From Pararhizobium gei (GTDB lineage: Bacteria; Pseudomonadota; Alphaproteobacteria; Rhizobiales; Rhizobiaceae): a DNA stretch of 64,000 nucleotides. This document shows, one piece after another, positions 1 to 8,521 of the stretch (position 1 is the stretch's first letter; every line of letters begins with the position of its first letter). The notes beneath the pieces were generated by a model. That model was not told where the DNA came from and did no database searches. It saw nothing but the letters and a program-made list of their open reading frames with translations. A program made the position numbers and the translations under genes. The stretch is taken from the NCBI RefSeq assembly GCF_029223885.1, contig NZ_CP119409.1:3126001-3190000 (forward strand), read 5' to 3'.

Positions 1-1
1 C

Positions 2-1357
2 CGCGGACGCATTCTGAGCTTCACACGCCCGCCCACCGATATTGGGGACAACGGCGCCTATGTCTACGAGGAGGACGGCGCGCTTCTCGTTGAAAACGGA
101 CTGATTGTGGCAAGCGGCGGCTATGATGCCATCAGGGCCGAAGTGACGGATGACGTGGTGGAAATCGATCACCGTCCGCATCTGATCCTGCCCGGCCTGA
201 TCGATACGCACCTGCATTTCCCGCAGATGCAGGTCATCGGCTCTTACGCCGCCAACTTGCTCGAATGGCTGAACACCTACACCTTTCCGGAGGAATGCCG
301 GTTCGTCGAGCGGGCCCATGCCGACCGCATCGCCGGACATTTCTTCGACGAGATGGTGCGCCACGGCACGACGACGGCCGTCGCCTATTGCTCGGTGCAC
401 AAGGCCTCCGCCGATGCGTTTTTCACCGAAGCCCTCCGCCGCAACATGCGCATGGTTGCCGGCAAGGTGATGATGGACCGCAATGCGCCCCAGGGTCTGC
501 TCGATACGCCGGAGATGGGATATGACGAGACCCGGGCGGTCATCCGGGAATGGCACGGCAAAGGCCGCAATCATGTCGCCATCACGCCGCGTTTCGCCAT
601 CACCTCAACGCCGGAACAGATGTCTGCGGCGCAGGCGCTTGCGCTTGAGTTCCCCGACCTGCACATCCAGACACATCTTTCGGAAAACCGCGACGAGATC
701 GATTTCACCTGCTCGCTCTATCCTGAAGCCACCGATTATACCGACATCTACGCCCGCTACGGTCTTATGGGAAAAAAAACGCTGCTCGGCCACTGCATCC
801 ATCTCTCAGAACGCGAAATGGATGCGATGAGCGAAACGGGATCCGTCGCGGTGCACTGCCCGACGTCCAATCTTTTCCTCGGCTCCGGCCTCTTCCCCTT
901 GCGCAAACTGATGAACCGCGAGAAACCGGTCCGCGTATCCCTCGCCACCGATATCGGCGGCGGCACCAGCTATTCCATGCTGCGCACTCTCGACGAGGCC
1001 TACAAGATCCAGCAATTGCAGGGCGAAAGGCTCAACCCCTTCGAAAGCTTTTATTTCATGACTCTCGGCAATGCGCGGGCGCTGTCGCTCGAAGACCGGA
1101 TCGGCACGCTGGAGGTCGGCACCGACGCCGATTTCATCGTGCTGAGCATGGCGGCGACATCGGCCATGGCGCTCAAGGCGGAAGTCGTCAGGTCGCTTGC
1201 GGATGAATTGTTCCTGCTTCAGACCATGGGCGACGACAGGGCCGTCGTGGAGACCTATGTGGCGGGACAGGCGGCGAAAACAACGATCGGAAGGCTGGCG
1301 TCTGAAGACGGTGAAAGAGGTAATATTTTTTTACCTCTTTCACCGTCTCGCCCTTAA
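2..1357 (+). CDS. guaD: guanine deaminase, 5' end outside the window
   Basis: Zn-dependent amidohydrolase that turns guanine into xanthine, the entry of guanine into purine breakdown. The frame is open from base 2. The residues before the first GTG (107) fit the family N-terminus (RGRILSFTRPPTDIG), so the true start lies left of the window. Metal motifs visible: DTHLHFP, QTHLSE, LGHCIH and ATDIGGG, in family order. Only a short N-terminal piece is missing. The last 17 or so residues are encoded by one arm and the loop of a perfect hairpin (1307-1347), so the C-terminal tail is probably not conserved. The downstream purine operon at 3165-5471 fits the role, although it is on the other strand. 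Confidence 0.93.
   Translation, partial: RGRILSFTRPPTDIGDNGAYVYEEDGALLVENGLIVASGGYDAIRAEVTDDVVEIDHRPHLILPGLIDTHLHFPQMQVIGSYAANLLEWLNTYTFPEECRFVERAHADRIAGHFFDEMVRHGTTTAVAYCSVHKASADAFFTEALRRNMRMVAGKVMMDRNAPQGLLDTPEMGYDETRAVIREWHGKGRNHVAITPRFAITSTPEQMSAAQALALEFPDLHIQTHLSENRDEIDFTCSLYPEATDYTDIYARYGLMGKKTLLGHCIHLSEREMDAMSETGSVAVHCPTSNLFLGSGLFPLRKLMNREKPVRVSLATDIGGGTSYSMLRTLDEAYKIQQLQGERLNPFESFYFMTLGNARALSLEDRIGTLEVGTDADFIVLSMAATSAMALKAEVVRSLADELFLLQTMGDDRAVVETYVAGQAAKTTIGRLASEDGERGNIFLPLSPSRP
1307..1347. repeat. perfect 17-bp inverted repeat at the guaD 3' end
   Basis: Arms GACGGTGAAAGAGGTAA (1307-1323) and its exact reverse complement (1331-1347) flank a 7-nt loop, TATTTTT. The structure lies inside the guaD reading frame, ending 8 nt before the stop codon. 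The T-run sits in the loop, not after the stem, so it is not a standard Rho-independent terminator. It may slow or end transcription before the next gene, or mark an inserted palindrome. Confidence 0.75.
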
Positions 1358-1412
1358 CAAGCCCTTCGGAAGCGTGATATTGGCAATCTTATATCCAGCC
1401 GAAAGAGCCGTC

Positions 1413-2549
1413 ATGCCCCTTCACCTTGACATTGCCGATCTCAAAGCCATGGCCAGGCGCCGGGTGCCGAAGATGTTCTTCGACTATGCCGACAGCGGCG
1501 CCTGGACGGAGGGCACCTACCGGGCGAACGAGGAGGACTACCAGAAGATCAAGCTGCGGCAGCGGGTTCTGGTCGACATGACCAACCGCTCCCTGGCAAG
1601 CACCATGATCGGCCAGCCGGTGTCGATGCCGGTGGCGCTGGCGCCGACCGGTCTCACCGGCATGCAGCATGCGGACGGAGAAATGCTGGCAGCCCAGGCG
1701 GCTGAAGAATTCGGCGTGCCTTTCACCCTGTCGACCATGAGTATCTGCTCGATCGAGGATGTCGCCTCGGTCACGAAGAAGCCTTTCTGGTTTCAGCTCT
1801 ACGTGATGCGCGATCGGGATTTCGTCAGAAACCTGATCGAACGTGCCAAGGCGGCGAACTGCTCGGCGCTGGTCCTGACGCTCGACCTGCAGATTCTCGG
1901 CCAACGCCACAAGGATCTGCGCAACGGCCTTTCGGCGCCGCCGAAATTTACGCCGAAGCATGTCTGGCAGATGGCGACGCGGCCGCTCTGGTGCATGCAG
2001 ATGCTGAAGACCCCGCGCCGGACCTTCGGCAATATTGTCGGCCATGCAAAGAACGTGGCCGATATTTCCTCGCTCTCGGCCTGGACGGCCGAACAGTTCG
2101 ACCCGCGACTTTCCTGGGAGAATGTCGAAGAGATCCGGAAAATGTGGGGCGGGCCGCTGATCCTGAAAGGTATTCTCGACGTCGAGGACGCAAGGATGGC
2201 CGCCAACACCGGTGCCGACGCGATCATCGTCTCCAATCATGGCGGCCGCCAGCTCGACGGCGCCCCGTCATCGATCAGCATGTTGCCTCGGATTGTCGAT
2301 GCGGTCGGCGACAAAATCGAAGTGCATATCGATGGCGGCATACGCTCAGGCCAGGACGTAATGAAGGCGATCGCGCTCGGCGCCAAGGGCACCTATATCG
2401 GCCGCCCCTTCCTTTATGGCCTCGGGGCAGGCGGCAAGACGGGCGTCAAACTCGCCCTCGACATTATCCGCAAGGAACTCGACATCACCATGGCGCTCTG
2501 CGGCAAGCGGGATATCCGCGACGTGAACAGGGATGTTCTGGCGGATTAG
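1413..2549 (+). CDS. FMN-dependent alpha-hydroxy-acid dehydrogenase (L-lactate dehydrogenase family)
   Basis: A 378-residue flavoprotein of the LldD / glycolate oxidase family, oxidising an L-2-hydroxy acid such as L-lactate to the 2-oxo acid. Visible are the N-terminal FFDYADSGAW, the FMN-barrel segment ALAPTGLTGMQH, FQLYVMRDRDF, the catalytic SNHGGRQLDG with its conserved His and Arg, and DGGIRSGQDV followed by GAKGTYIGRPFLYG. The ATG at 1413 gives the usual family N-terminus; the frame is open further upstream, but that part overlaps guaD and reads as noise. It begins 55 nt after guaD. Substrate is not decidable from sequence; some rhizobial LldD paralogues act on other hydroxy acids. Confidence 0.88.
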   Translation: MPLHLDIADLKAMARRRVPKMFFDYADSGAWTEGTYRANEEDYQKIKLRQRVLVDMTNRSLASTMIGQPVSMPVALAPTGLTGMQHADGEMLAAQAAEEFGVPFTLSTMSICSIEDVASVTKKPFWFQLYVMRDRDFVRNLIERAKAANCSALVLTLDLQILGQRHKDLRNGLSAPPKFTPKHVWQMATRPLWCMQMLKTPRRTFGNIVGHAKNVADISSLSAWTAEQFDPRLSWENVEEIRKMWGGPLILKGILDVEDARMAANTGADAIIVSNHGGRQLDGAPSSISMLPRIVDAVGDKIEVHIDGGIRSGQDVMKAIALGAKGTYIGRPFLYGLGAGGKTGVKLALDIIRKELDITMALCGKRDIRDVNRDVLAD

Positions 2550-2559
2550 GAGCGGGAAA

Positions 2560-2823
2560 GCACTGAACAATAGTGAGAATTTTTTCTCTTTGGTGCTTTC
2601 GACTTTGTAAACCAGTCGATGTTCCTGCGTGATGTGCCGTGACCAATAGCCTTTGAGCTGATTTCGCAAGGGTTTTGGCTTGCCAATTCCTTCGAATGGA
2701 TGGCGTAGCGCATGCTTGATCAAACTCGTTGATACGCAAGACGATCTTCGGATCTGTTTCCTGCCAGTGAATGTATTCCCGCCAGCCGCCCGGCTCCCAC
2801 ATCAGCGCAATGGCAGAACTCAC
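2560..2823 (-). pseudogene. broken YoeB/Txe-family toxin
   Basis: Remnant of a YoeB-type mRNA endonuclease. The protein can be pieced together from two frames: MWEPGGWREYIHWQETDPK, then RHPFEGIGKPKPLR and SGYW-type residues GYWSRHITQEHRLVYKVE, then ILTIVQC. One frameshift is needed at a T3 run near 2722-2724 (minus-strand sense) and another at an A6 run near 2580-2585. The usual CRYHY-type end is missing: after the final Cys the sequence is unrelated and runs into the lldD 3' end. The GTG start (2821-2823) overlaps the stop of the reconstructed antitoxin by GTGA, the coupling expected of such a pair. Decay is the simplest reading, but two of the breaks sit in homopolymers and could be sequencing errors. 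Confidence 0.75.
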
Positions 2824-3112
2824 CCGGCGGCGCCTTTCAGTTTGCCGCTCCGGTAGTCCTCAGGATCGATCAGATCGTGCGATTCATAACGACCCGCATC
2901 AACATTTTCGACGGCGTCCATCAACCGCCTGGCATTGGCCGGCGACGACATAAAATGAAGGTCTCCAGCATCCCCTCATATTCATCCTTGTCGATCAGGA
3001 CAGCGGATGGTTTGTGGCGCCGGACGATTTCGACAGCGACGCGATCCTGGCTCACTTCATCGAGCAGCCCGGCAAGCTCTTCCCTGGCTTTCGAAAACAT
3101 GATCGCGCGCAT
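2820..3112 (-). pseudogene. frameshifted YefM/Phd-family antitoxin
   Basis: Partner of the YoeB remnant. The start is the ATG at 3110-3112 (MRAIMFSKAREELAGLLDEV), followed by IVRRHKPSAVLIDKDEYEGM, the typical Phd/YefM DNA-binding half. The frame then breaks at a T4 run (minus strand, 2952-2955) and stops at 2921. One added base restores MSSPANARRLMDAVENV, HDLIDPEDYRSG and a stop at 2820-2822, the expected toxin-binding tail. The reconstructed stop overlaps the toxin start. As written, the antitoxin lacks its toxin-binding half, tolerable only because the toxin is broken too. Confidence 0.75.
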
Positions 3113-3164
3113 CGCAATCTCCGGCTTTGACTTGTACAATTTAGCGGACAACTCCAACAGAGTT

Positions 3165-3527
3165 TCAGCTGCCGCGGTAGGTCGAATAGCTGAATGGCGA
3201 GAGCAAGAGCGGCACATGATAATGCGCCGATCGATCGGCGATGCCGAAGCGCAACGGGATGAGATCAAGGAAGGCCGGGTCCGGCAGTTTAGCATCCGTT
3301 GCCCGCAGATAGGCGCCGGCATGGAACAGCAGTTCGTAGAAACCAGTATCGAAGGCCTCCCCCTCCAGCATCGGACCATCAACCCGGCCGTCGCTATTGG
3401 TTTCGACACTGCGCAACAGGCGGCGCGTTTCGCCGTCAATCGTGAAAAGATCAATCCTCATCCCCTGCGCCGGCTTGCCGAGAGCGGTGTCGAGGACATG
3501 CGTTGTCAGGCGGCCGGTATTGCTCAT
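3165..3527 (-). CDS. hiuH: 5-hydroxyisourate hydrolase (transthyretin-like)
   Basis: Hydrolyses 5-hydroxyisourate, the uricase product, to OHCU. The 120 residues begin [16 protein letters not shown], carry the catalytic His of TTHVLD, the [16 protein letters not shown] segment, and end in YRGS, the C-terminal tetrapeptide that distinguishes the hydrolase from true transthyretin. The start overlaps the stop of allA by 4 nt (ATGA), so the two are translationally coupled. It is the last gene of the hiuH-allA-uraD-puuE operon, which reads right to left. Confidence 0.95.
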   Translation of the reverse strand: MSNTGRLTTHVLDTALGKPAQGMRIDLFTIDGETRRLLRSVETNSDGRVDGPMLEGEAFDTGFYELLFHAGAYLRATDAKLPDPAFLDLIPLRFGIADRSAHYHVPLLLSPFSYSTYRGS

Positions 3528-4039
3528 CGTTTTGCTCGCGTCAGGGGATCGGGAATGACGTATGGTTCGTCATAGAAGAACTCTTCGAGATTGTTACCGG
3601 GACCGTCGCGATCAACCACGAGAAAATCGCTGACCGGACCAACCGCCATCAGCGGATGATGCCAGACATTGCGGCCGTAATTCACGCCCTGCCCCGCGTC
3701 TGCGAGAAAAACGCGCGGCGCGCCCGGCTTGCCATCCTCATCCTCGGCAACCACAGCCAGCCATGGGCCATCACGGAGCGGCGAAAAGCTCTGCGAGCCT
3801 AACGGATGGCGCTCCATCATGGTCAGCAGATATGGAAAGCTGCGCGGTTGGCCGCGAAACAGGTTGATGACGGTCCGGGCGCCGTCCCCCAAAATCTCGA
3901 CATGAGCAAGAGCGTGGAAACGTTCGGTCGATCCGCCATTGATCAGCCGCATCGATACCGGATCCGCCTCGATGACGCTTCCGAAGGGCAGGAAGGCGGA
4001 TTGCGTCAGGGGCTCGATTTTCAGGACATGCGTCATCAC
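3524..4039 (-). CDS. allA: ureidoglycolate lyase
   Basis: Splits ureidoglycolate into glyoxylate and urea, the last step of the allantoin branch. The 171 residues show the family cupin fold features: [15 protein letters not shown] at the N-terminus, the INLFRGQPR segment, the metal/substrate region [14 protein letters not shown] and [14 protein letters not shown], then [10 protein letters not shown]. Length matches the family. It overlaps hiuH by 4 nt downstream and uraD by 4 nt upstream (3524-3527 and 4036-4039), so it is inside a fully coupled operon. Confidence 0.95.
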   Translation of the reverse strand: MMTHVLKIEPLTQSAFLPFGSVIEADPVSMRLINGGSTERFHALAHVEILGDGARTVINLFRGQPRSFPYLLTMMERHPLGSQSFSPLRDGPWLAVVAEDEDGKPGAPRVFLADAGQGVNYGRNVWHHPLMAVGPVSDFLVVDRDGPGNNLEEFFYDEPYVIPDPLTRAKR

Positions 4040-4545
4040 TCGGCCGCTTCCGGCAGCAGCGACTTCAGGCGCAGGAATGCAATTTTCTCAACCTGCGCCG
4101 TCGCCGTTTCGAATTCCTGCGCCCCGTCGTTCTGAATGCGTCTTTCGAAAGCCGAGAGAATGTCGTCTTTCCCCAGCCCCTTGACGGCGATGATGAAAGG
4201 AAAGCCAAATTTTCCGGTATAGTCGGCGTTCAATTCCGTGAAACGCGCGTGCTCTTCAGGGCTGAGGCGATCGAGCCCGGCGGAAGCCTGTTCCGATTTG
4301 GAATCCTCCGTCAGCACGCCGGCGATGGCCAGCTTGCCGGCAAGATCCGGATGAGCCCGCAGCACAGTCAGCCGTTCCTCCTGCGACGCCGCCCGAAATG
4401 CCTGCACCAGAGCGGCATGCACAGCGCCGGCCGTTGGGGCAATCGAGGGATCTGCCTCGAATGCCCGCTCCGCCACCCAAGGAGAATGCTCGAAAATGCC
4501 GCCATATCGAGAAACGAAATCCTGCTTTTCTTCGATCGCCATCAC
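4036..4545 (-). CDS. uraD: OHCU decarboxylase
   Basis: Decarboxylates 2-oxo-4-hydroxy-4-carboxy-5-ureidoimidazoline to S-allantoin. The 169 residues show the family markers FVSRYGGIFEHSPWVAERA at the N-terminus, LRAHPDLAGK with the catalytic His, LSPEEHARFTELNADY, and KFGFPFIIAVKG. With hiuH it converts the uricase product to S-allantoin, and puuE next to it opens allantoin. The start overlaps the puuE stop by 4 nt. No uricase or xanthine dehydrogenase gene lies in the window, so those steps must be encoded elsewhere. Confidence 0.95.
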   Translation of the reverse strand: MMAIEEKQDFVSRYGGIFEHSPWVAERAFEADPSIAPTAGAVHAALVQAFRAASQEERLTVLRAHPDLAGKLAIAGVLTEDSKSEQASAGLDRLSPEEHARFTELNADYTGKFGFPFIIAVKGLGKDDILSAFERRIQNDGAQEFETATAQVEKIAFLRLKSLLPEAAE

Positions 4546-5471
4546 AACGCACCCTCCGGCTTATGGTGCTCGTACCAGTGCCGGGCAATGTCGATGCGTT
4601 TCGGTATCCAGACCTTCTCATGGCTGAGGACATAGTCGAGGAACCGCCCCAGCGCAGCGGCCCGGCCCGGCCGCCCGACGAGGCGGCAGTGAAGGCCGAC
4701 ATTCATCATCTTCGGGCTGCCCTCCCTACCCTCGGCGTAAAGAACGTCGAAACTGTCTTTGAGGTAGGTGAAGAACTGGTCGCCCGCGTTGAAGCCCTGG
4801 GGGGTTGCAAAGCGCATGTCGTTGGTGTCGAGCGTGTAGGGAATGATGAGATGCGGCTTGTCCGGCGTCAATCCCGCGACCCAGTAGGGCAGTTCGTCCG
4901 CGTAGCTGTCCGAGGAATAGACGAAGCCTCCCTCTTCCAGAAGGATCTTCAACGTCTTATCCGACGGCTTGCCCTGATAGAGCCCAAGCGGATGCGACCC
5001 CATCAGTTCCGTGTGCAAACGCACCGCCTCCAAAATATGCTTGCGCTCCTCTTCCTCCGAAAAATCCTTGTACTCCAGCCAGCGATAGCCGTGGCTGGCG
5101 ATTTCCCAACCCGCCTCCTTCATCGCCGCGACCGCGTCTGGATTGCGGGCCATGGCGAGCGTCACGCCATAGACGGTGACATCGATCTTGCGGCTGGTAA
5201 ACATCCGCCACAGCCGCCAGAAACCGGCGCGCGAACCATATTCGTAGATCGATTCCATATTCAGGTTTCGCTGGCCGGGCCAGGGCTGCGCGCCGACGAT
5301 TTCGGACAACAGCGATTCGGAAGCCTTTTCTCCGTCCAGAATGGAGCTTTCTCCACCCTCTTCGTAGTTGACGACGAATTGAACCGCCACATGAGCGTCG
5401 CCGGGCCACCGGACTTGCGGCGGGTTGCGTCCATAACCGACAAAATTGCGCGGATAGCTCGGTTCGCTCAT
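4542..5471 (-). CDS. puuE: allantoinase, polysaccharide-deacetylase type
   Basis: Hydrolyses allantoin to allantoate. The protein is of the PuuE type, related to NodB-like polysaccharide deacetylases and not to metal amidohydrolase allantoinases. Its 309 residues start SYPRNFVGYGRNPPQV and include VQFVVNYEEGGE, the deacetylase-like EIASHGYRWLEY and YSSDSYADELPYW, and near the C-terminus GLHCRLVGRPGRA. It is the first gene of the purine operon; the 120 nt to DUF1045 upstream (5472-5591) may hold the promoter. No allantoate amidohydrolase gene is present between puuE and allA. Confidence 0.95.
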   Translation of the reverse strand: MSEPSYPRNFVGYGRNPPQVRWPGDAHVAVQFVVNYEEGGESSILDGEKASESLLSEIVGAQPWPGQRNLNMESIYEYGSRAGFWRLWRMFTSRKIDVTVYGVTLAMARNPDAVAAMKEAGWEIASHGYRWLEYKDFSEEEERKHILEAVRLHTELMGSHPLGLYQGKPSDKTLKILLEEGGFVYSSDSYADELPYWVAGLTPDKPHLIIPYTLDTNDMRFATPQGFNAGDQFFTYLKDSFDVLYAEGREGSPKMMNVGLHCRLVGRPGRAAALGRFLDYVLSHEKVWIPKRIDIARHWYEHHKPEGAL

Positions 5472-5591
5472 GACATGATCCTTCGAATGCGCCGGAACGG
5501 TACCATTCGAAGCACAGAATTCGAAGCTGGAAAAGGTACGAAATCACAGGCTTTCCAGAGAAACCGCCGGGGGTGCCTACGCCGCCTGAAT

Positions 5592-6389
5592 TCAGCAGTT
5601 GGACTGCAGAAACCGCGCCGCGATGGCAGCCTTCGAGCCTGCAAGCACTGACGTGCCGGATGACAGTTGAGCTTGTCCCGTCACGAGCGGCCGGTGGGAC
5701 GAAAGTTTTCCAAGCGGGTGCTGCGAATGAACCCGCAAGGGAGCACCGGGCTCCGGCTCGATGAAGAGAGCAATGCTCGATATTTGCAAAGGTTCTTCGA
5801 GCAAAGGGCCAAAAATCTCGCGCAAGGCGGCTTCGATCCGTCCGTTGAGCTTCGGGTGAACCGGTCCGGTCAGCATCATATGAAAGCGGAACTCGTCCAT
5901 CACATAGGGATACCCCCAGCGATGCAGATTTGAGAATTGCGGCGCCGTCAGCCTGTCCGGATCACGGCGCTCGATTTCCGCATCGCTCAACGGCGCGCGG
6001 AAAGCATCGAAAGCCTGCACCACGGATGCAGCCAGATGGTTCATCTCGTCGCTCGGAACGGAAGGCGCAAGGCCGAAAAAGCCGCCAAGTCTGGCAATCT
6101 CGATTTTCGGAATAGCGAAAGGCGACGCGGTGCTGGCGAAATGCATCAGTGCATTCAAAAGACTGGCTTCGTTGGTTTCTGCTCGTAGTTCGAAAGGTGC
6201 CCTGATCGTCGCGTGAAAACCGTAACGGCGCGGCACCGCGGTGTGGAAGGCAAGCTCCTGCCGGCTAAATCCAGATACAGAGGGCGGCTCCGGCGTATCG
6301 TCGGAATAGACATTTCGCCCGAGCCAGCTGGCGGCTGCCACGGCCAACGGATGGTACATCGATGGCGTGTAGTAGATGGCATACCGCAT
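5592..6389 (-). CDS. DUF1045 family protein (2H-phosphoesterase-like)
   Basis: A 265-residue protein of the DUF1045 family, often annotated as phosphonate metabolism protein. It starts at the ATG of MRYAIYYTP (6387-6389); the longer open frame upstream does not look like protein. Two H-x-T/H-x-M type motifs typical of 2H phosphoesterase folds are present: YGFHATIRAPF and FRFHMMLTGPV. This suggests action on a cyclic nucleotide, RNA end or sugar phosphate. No phn genes lie nearby, so a C-P lyase role is not supported here; the neighbours are purine genes and the mnm pair. Confidence 0.8.
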   Translation of the reverse strand: MRYAIYYTPSMYHPLAVAAASWLGRNVYSDDTPEPPSVSGFSRQELAFHTAVPRRYGFHATIRAPFELRAETNEASLLNALMHFASTASPFAIPKIEIARLGGFFGLAPSVPSDEMNHLAASVVQAFDAFRAPLSDAEIERRDPDRLTAPQFSNLHRWGYPYVMDEFRFHMMLTGPVHPKLNGRIEAALREIFGPLLEEPLQISSIALFIEPEPGAPLRVHSQHPLGKLSSHRPLVTGQAQLSSGTSVLAGSKAAIAARFLQSNC

Positions 6390-6525
6390 GGAACCGGGCC
6401 TATTGCAAAACGACTTGGATCCGGGGTTAAGCGATTTGCGTGACAGAATGACGAAGGGCCCGCGCGGCGATACGCGTTGGCGCGGCCTGGATGAAACCCA
6501 AGGCGCCATCTTCTTAATGCTGGCT

Positions 6526-7668
6526 TCAGACCGGCGTCTCCAGTTGCGCCACATGGCTTTGGCACCGAAATGAATCCGGTAGGGCCTGGTCGACCTTTCC
6601 TCCCATTTCCCCGATGACCGCTGCGGCCAGACGATGGGCAATGCCGAAGGTCGTTTTAAAGCCACCGGCCAGGATATGAAGATTTCCATGGCGCGGATGA
6701 CGGCCTACCATAGGATCGCGGCCCGCAGCTTTGGGCCTGATACCAGCCCAGCGTTCGACAATTTGCGCTTTGCGGACGAGCGGAGCCAGATCGGCGGCGC
6801 GAGCCAGGAGCATATCGAGCTGTTCATCTGTGGTAAAAGGCTTGTCGAAGGTGTTTTCGCTGGTGCTGCCGATCGCCACCAGACCGTTTTCATGCGGCAC
6901 GACGTAGACACCGTCCGTGAAGATGATCGGCAAGGCAGGATCGATGGCGTCGAGGCGCAGCAAGGCAGCCTGTCCCTTGACGCCAGTTCCGCTCGCAACC
7001 GGCGTCGTCACGAAACGATCGATCAGCCGAAATGCCTGGACACCGTTTGCAAGAACACACTGGTCGAAGGTCTCCGAGCGTCCGTCGGCAAACTCCGCGC
7101 GGCCCGTGGCGGGATCGAGCCCGATCAGTACCCGCCCCTGCTCGATCCTGACATTGGAGGACTGGCGCAGACGCGCCGCAAGCAGGGCAATCAATCGCCG
7201 CGGCGAAACCCTTGCGGCGAGCGTGTCATGGACGATACCACTTGCCGCAGCGGCCGGGGCCAGCCAGTCTTCGTCCGGCAGCTTTTCGCGAACATGCCAA
7301 TGAAATTGGCTAGCGCCGGACCGCCAGTTAACAAGCGCATCTTTTTCATGGCGCAGCGCGATCTCGCGCAGATGCGGCTTGGCGAGCGGCATCAGGCGGC
7401 CGCATCGGCGATAGCCGGCGGGCAACCCGGTCTCTGCCTCCAGGCTTGCAATTTCGGCTTCCAACGAAACCAGCGCATCGAACTGGAACTGCTTTTTCTC
7501 ATCCCAGCGGTCGGGCATATAGGGCATCAATGCCCCCAGCACGCCGCCGCTCGCACCAGCGCCAAGCACGTCGCGTTCCACCAGCCGTGTTTTCAATCCC
7601 GCTCGATCGGCCATGATTGCGGCCCAGAGCCCCATGATTCCACCGCCGACGATCAGTACATCGCTCAT
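6526..7668 (-). CDS. FAD-dependent oxidase resembling the MnmC C-terminal domain
   Basis: A 380-residue DAO-family flavoprotein. The Rossmann motif VLIVGGGIMGLWAA is at residues 4-17, the family ATG signature-like GAGASGGVLGALMPY follows, and the C-terminal FAD-binding WAGIRPKAAGRDPMVG and GGFKTTFGIA close the domain. Start is the ATG at 7666-7668. It lies back to back, 38 bp away, with mnmD. MnmC of enterobacteria fuses these two activities: an FAD oxidase that removes the carboxymethyl group of cmnm5(s2)U34 and a methylase that makes mnm5(s2)U34. I infer that this is the oxidase half as a separate protein; a generic glycine/D-amino-acid oxidase is the alternative. Confidence 0.75.
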   Translation of the reverse strand: MSDVLIVGGGIMGLWAAIMADRAGLKTRLVERDVLGAGASGGVLGALMPYMPDRWDEKKQFQFDALVSLEAEIASLEAETGLPAGYRRCGRLMPLAKPHLREIALRHEKDALVNWRSGASQFHWHVREKLPDEDWLAPAAAASGIVHDTLAARVSPRRLIALLAARLRQSSNVRIEQGRVLIGLDPATGRAEFADGRSETFDQCVLANGVQAFRLIDRFVTTPVASGTGVKGQAALLRLDAIDPALPIIFTDGVYVVPHENGLVAIGSTSENTFDKPFTTDEQLDMLLARAADLAPLVRKAQIVERWAGIRPKAAGRDPMVGRHPRHGNLHILAGGFKTTFGIAHRLAAAVIGEMGGKVDQALPDSFRCQSHVAQLETPV

Positions 7669-7706
7669 CGATTGACCTTCTGCTGCGTGCGGCTTATCGC
7701 TTCGCC

Positions 7707-8447
7707 ATGACACGCGAAACCCCGGAAAACGAGCCGGCACCGGACCGGCAGACGCTCGAATGGCGAGACGGCGATATGCCCTATTCGCAGGAGTTTGGCG
7801 ACCATTTTTATTGCCGGGAGGACGGCCGACTGGAATGCGGCCATGTCTTTCTGGCTGGAAACGGCCTGCCACGGCGCTGGGAGCGGCCCGGCACGTTTCG
7901 CATCGGCGAACTCGGTTTCGGCACCGGGCTCAATTTCTGCGAGACATGGCGGCAGTGGAAAGAAACGCAAACCGGCGGCGCCCATCTTCACTTCGTCTCG
8001 TTCGAACGCTTTCCAATGCAGGCGGCGGATATCGGACGAGCCCTGTCGCGATGGTCCGAAATCGATTTGGAACGACAAACTCTTACAAAGAGCTGGCCGG
8101 CCGATCCGGCTGGCGTGGTGGATTGCTGTTTTGACCGTAACGTGCGCCTCACGGTGATTTGCGGGTCGGCTTTCGATGAGATCGGCCGCTTTGCACAGGC
8201 AATGGACGCCTGGTTTCTGGATGGCTTCGCGCCGCGGCGCAATCCGGATATGTGGTCCGACCGGCTGATGCGGCTGATATTCTGCAAGACTGTCGACGGA
8301 GGCAGCTTTGCGACCTATGCCGCCGCCGGTCACGTGCGCAGAAATCTTCAAGCCGCCGGCTTCACGATCGAAAGACGGTCCGGCTTCGGAAACAAGCGGG
8401 AAATGCTCTGCGGCACCAAATCGTTGTCCCTCGGGCCGCAACCCTAA
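7707..8447 (+). CDS. mnmD: tRNA 5-aminomethyl-2-thiouridine methyltransferase (MnmC N-terminal type)
   Basis: SAM-dependent methyltransferase acting on nm5(s2)U34 of wobble tRNAs. The 246 residues carry the family opening LEWRDGDMPYSQEFGDHFY, the SAM-binding GELGFGTGLNF, the HFVSFERFPM loop and the acidic FLDGFAPRRNPDMW with the catalytic region, then TYAAAGHVRRNLQAAGF and KREMLCG. It matches the N-terminal half of MnmC and ends where the FAD domain would begin. The FAD half is encoded divergently just to the left, so this pair is a split MnmC. Confidence 0.9.
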   Translation: MTRETPENEPAPDRQTLEWRDGDMPYSQEFGDHFYCREDGRLECGHVFLAGNGLPRRWERPGTFRIGELGFGTGLNFCETWRQWKETQTGGAHLHFVSFERFPMQAADIGRALSRWSEIDLERQTLTKSWPADPAGVVDCCFDRNVRLTVICGSAFDEIGRFAQAMDAWFLDGFAPRRNPDMWSDRLMRLIFCKTVDGGSFATYAAAGHVRRNLQAAGFTIERRSGFGNKREMLCGTKSLSLGPQP

Positions 8448-8521
8448 GCGCCCTGAACATGCCGTTTCCAAGCGACCCGCCGGAAGCCGACACGGCACTC
8501 CGGCGGGTGACTTAACGGCGG

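Noticed and set aside
1389..2240. Open frame antisense to the lldD-like gene
   Set aside because: Shadow frame; the plus strand has all family motifs.
3503..3802. Plus-strand frames across the purine operon
   Set aside because: The minus strand carries four overlapping, fully recognisable enzymes.
5592..6689. N-terminal extension of the DUF1045 protein to 6689
   Set aside because: The added 100 residues overlap the FAD protein gene and read as basic noise; MRYAIYY is the family start.
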